From Lobosporangium transversale (taxonomy: Eukaryota; Mortierellomycota; Mortierellomycetes; Mortierellales; Mortierellaceae), in the NCBI RefSeq assembly GCF_002105155.1, contig NW_019028984.1:1-64000 (forward strand): a stretch of DNA of 64,000 nt, read 5' to 3'. Shown piece by piece: positions 63,455 to 64,000 of the stretch. A program made the translations under genes and the position numbers. How positions within the stretch are numbered: position 1 is the stretch's first letter; the number at the start of each line of letters is the position of its first letter. The notes under the pieces were generated by a model, which searched no databases, was not told the DNA's origin, and was given only the letters and a program-made list of their open reading frames with translations.

Positions 63455-64000
63455 CATGGTGTCATCACTTGTCCCAACTGATTGTTGAAACATTTTAGTT
63501 TGTAGTAATAAAGCGTACCAAATATCAGAAATCCATCCGGGGAAAAAGCCAAGCGTACTTTTAGTTTCCACAGTTAAAAAAAAAAAAAAAAAAGACACAT
63601 TTTGTTACGCTTCATACAGTCCTCCTCTTAGGGCTGTTCCAACAGAGTCTTCTCAAGCTTTGTTAAAAATCAGAAGCTTTGAGCAGAACCCAATTTCTAT
63701 TCAATAATGGATTGGATCCTTTTTGTTGAGACAGCAATTAATTTGTGCTTCGACTATTTTTGCCGTTCACTCCTCATCTCACCATGTCACACCTTGGCCA
63801 ACATAATTGTTGTGTGTGGTGAATATCTCGAATTTGACTTGTAGTTCTTGTGGAAGAGCTGTTATTCACGTTAAACAAAAACAAAAAAAAAAAAAAAAAG
63901 ACGAGAAAAGAGAAAAGAGAAAAAAAAAGAGTTATTCACCCATTCAATAAAGCTCTCTTTCTTTTTGTGAAACTCCCTTTCGCACCATTTAACGAAACTC
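63455..64000. other. 3' flank of the RecQ-like gene
   Basis: AT-rich, with A runs at 63576-63593 and 63883-63899. No gene or clear repeat is seen up to the window end. Confidence 0.6.

Overview
The window is eukaryotic nuclear DNA from an early-diverging filamentous fungus, most likely Mucoromycota and possibly Mortierellomycotina. Seen directly: moderately AT-rich sequence, multi-exon genes with short GT-AG introns, CT-rich leaders, and about 65 A or T runs of 14-40 nt. The fungal assignment rests on a DUF3020 protein, a peroxisomal Lon, an ATP-type PEPCK and a BtaA-like protein; the phylum is inference. I placed exon borders by hand, requiring reading phase to be kept and family motifs to be continuous.

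Layout. 1-2038 (-): AMP-forming acyl-adenylating enzyme, C-terminus outside the window. 6244-7634 (-): GNAT protein ending ARL. 8816-10241 (+): stand-alone BtaA-type betaine-lipid enzyme. 10621-12351 (-): APH-fold kinase ending SKL. 14717-15684 (-): metallo-beta-lactamase-fold hydrolase. 16926-20293 (+): peroxisomal Lon ending SRL, with a 254-bp foldback element upstream. 20502-21788 (+): DUF3020 protein. 22321-27705 (-): complete telomerase reverse transcriptase in 19 exons. 28966-29151 (-): small PLDc_N-type membrane protein. 29709-32660 (+): bifunctional PFK-2/FBPase-2. 33183-33782 (+): small orphan. 34587-39198 (+): LMBD2-type membrane protein in 12 exons. 39397-40656 (-): secreted S1/P1 nuclease. 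40.7-48.2 kb: gene-poor stretch with a diverged segmental duplication carrying TTCAGG hexamers. 48251-50496 (+): Ser-rich orphan. 52893-54881 (-): PEPCK with a His-rich N-terminus. 57897-60078 (+): second PFK-2 whose bisphosphatase catalytic His is Asn. 60469-60650: C-run repeat cluster. 61820-63454 (+): RecQ-like helicase with an apparent upstream frameshift.

Themes. Three of the first six complete genes end in PTS1-like tripeptides (ARL, SKL, SRL), suggesting a loose peroxisomal neighbourhood. PEPCK and two fructose-2,6-bisphosphate enzymes lie within 31 kb, with PEPCK and the kinase-only paralogue head to head. The most unusual signal is at gene 3' ends: a genomic sense-strand poly(A) tract of 17-40 nt follows the stop codon in about nine of the genes, in four of them within 0-7 nt.
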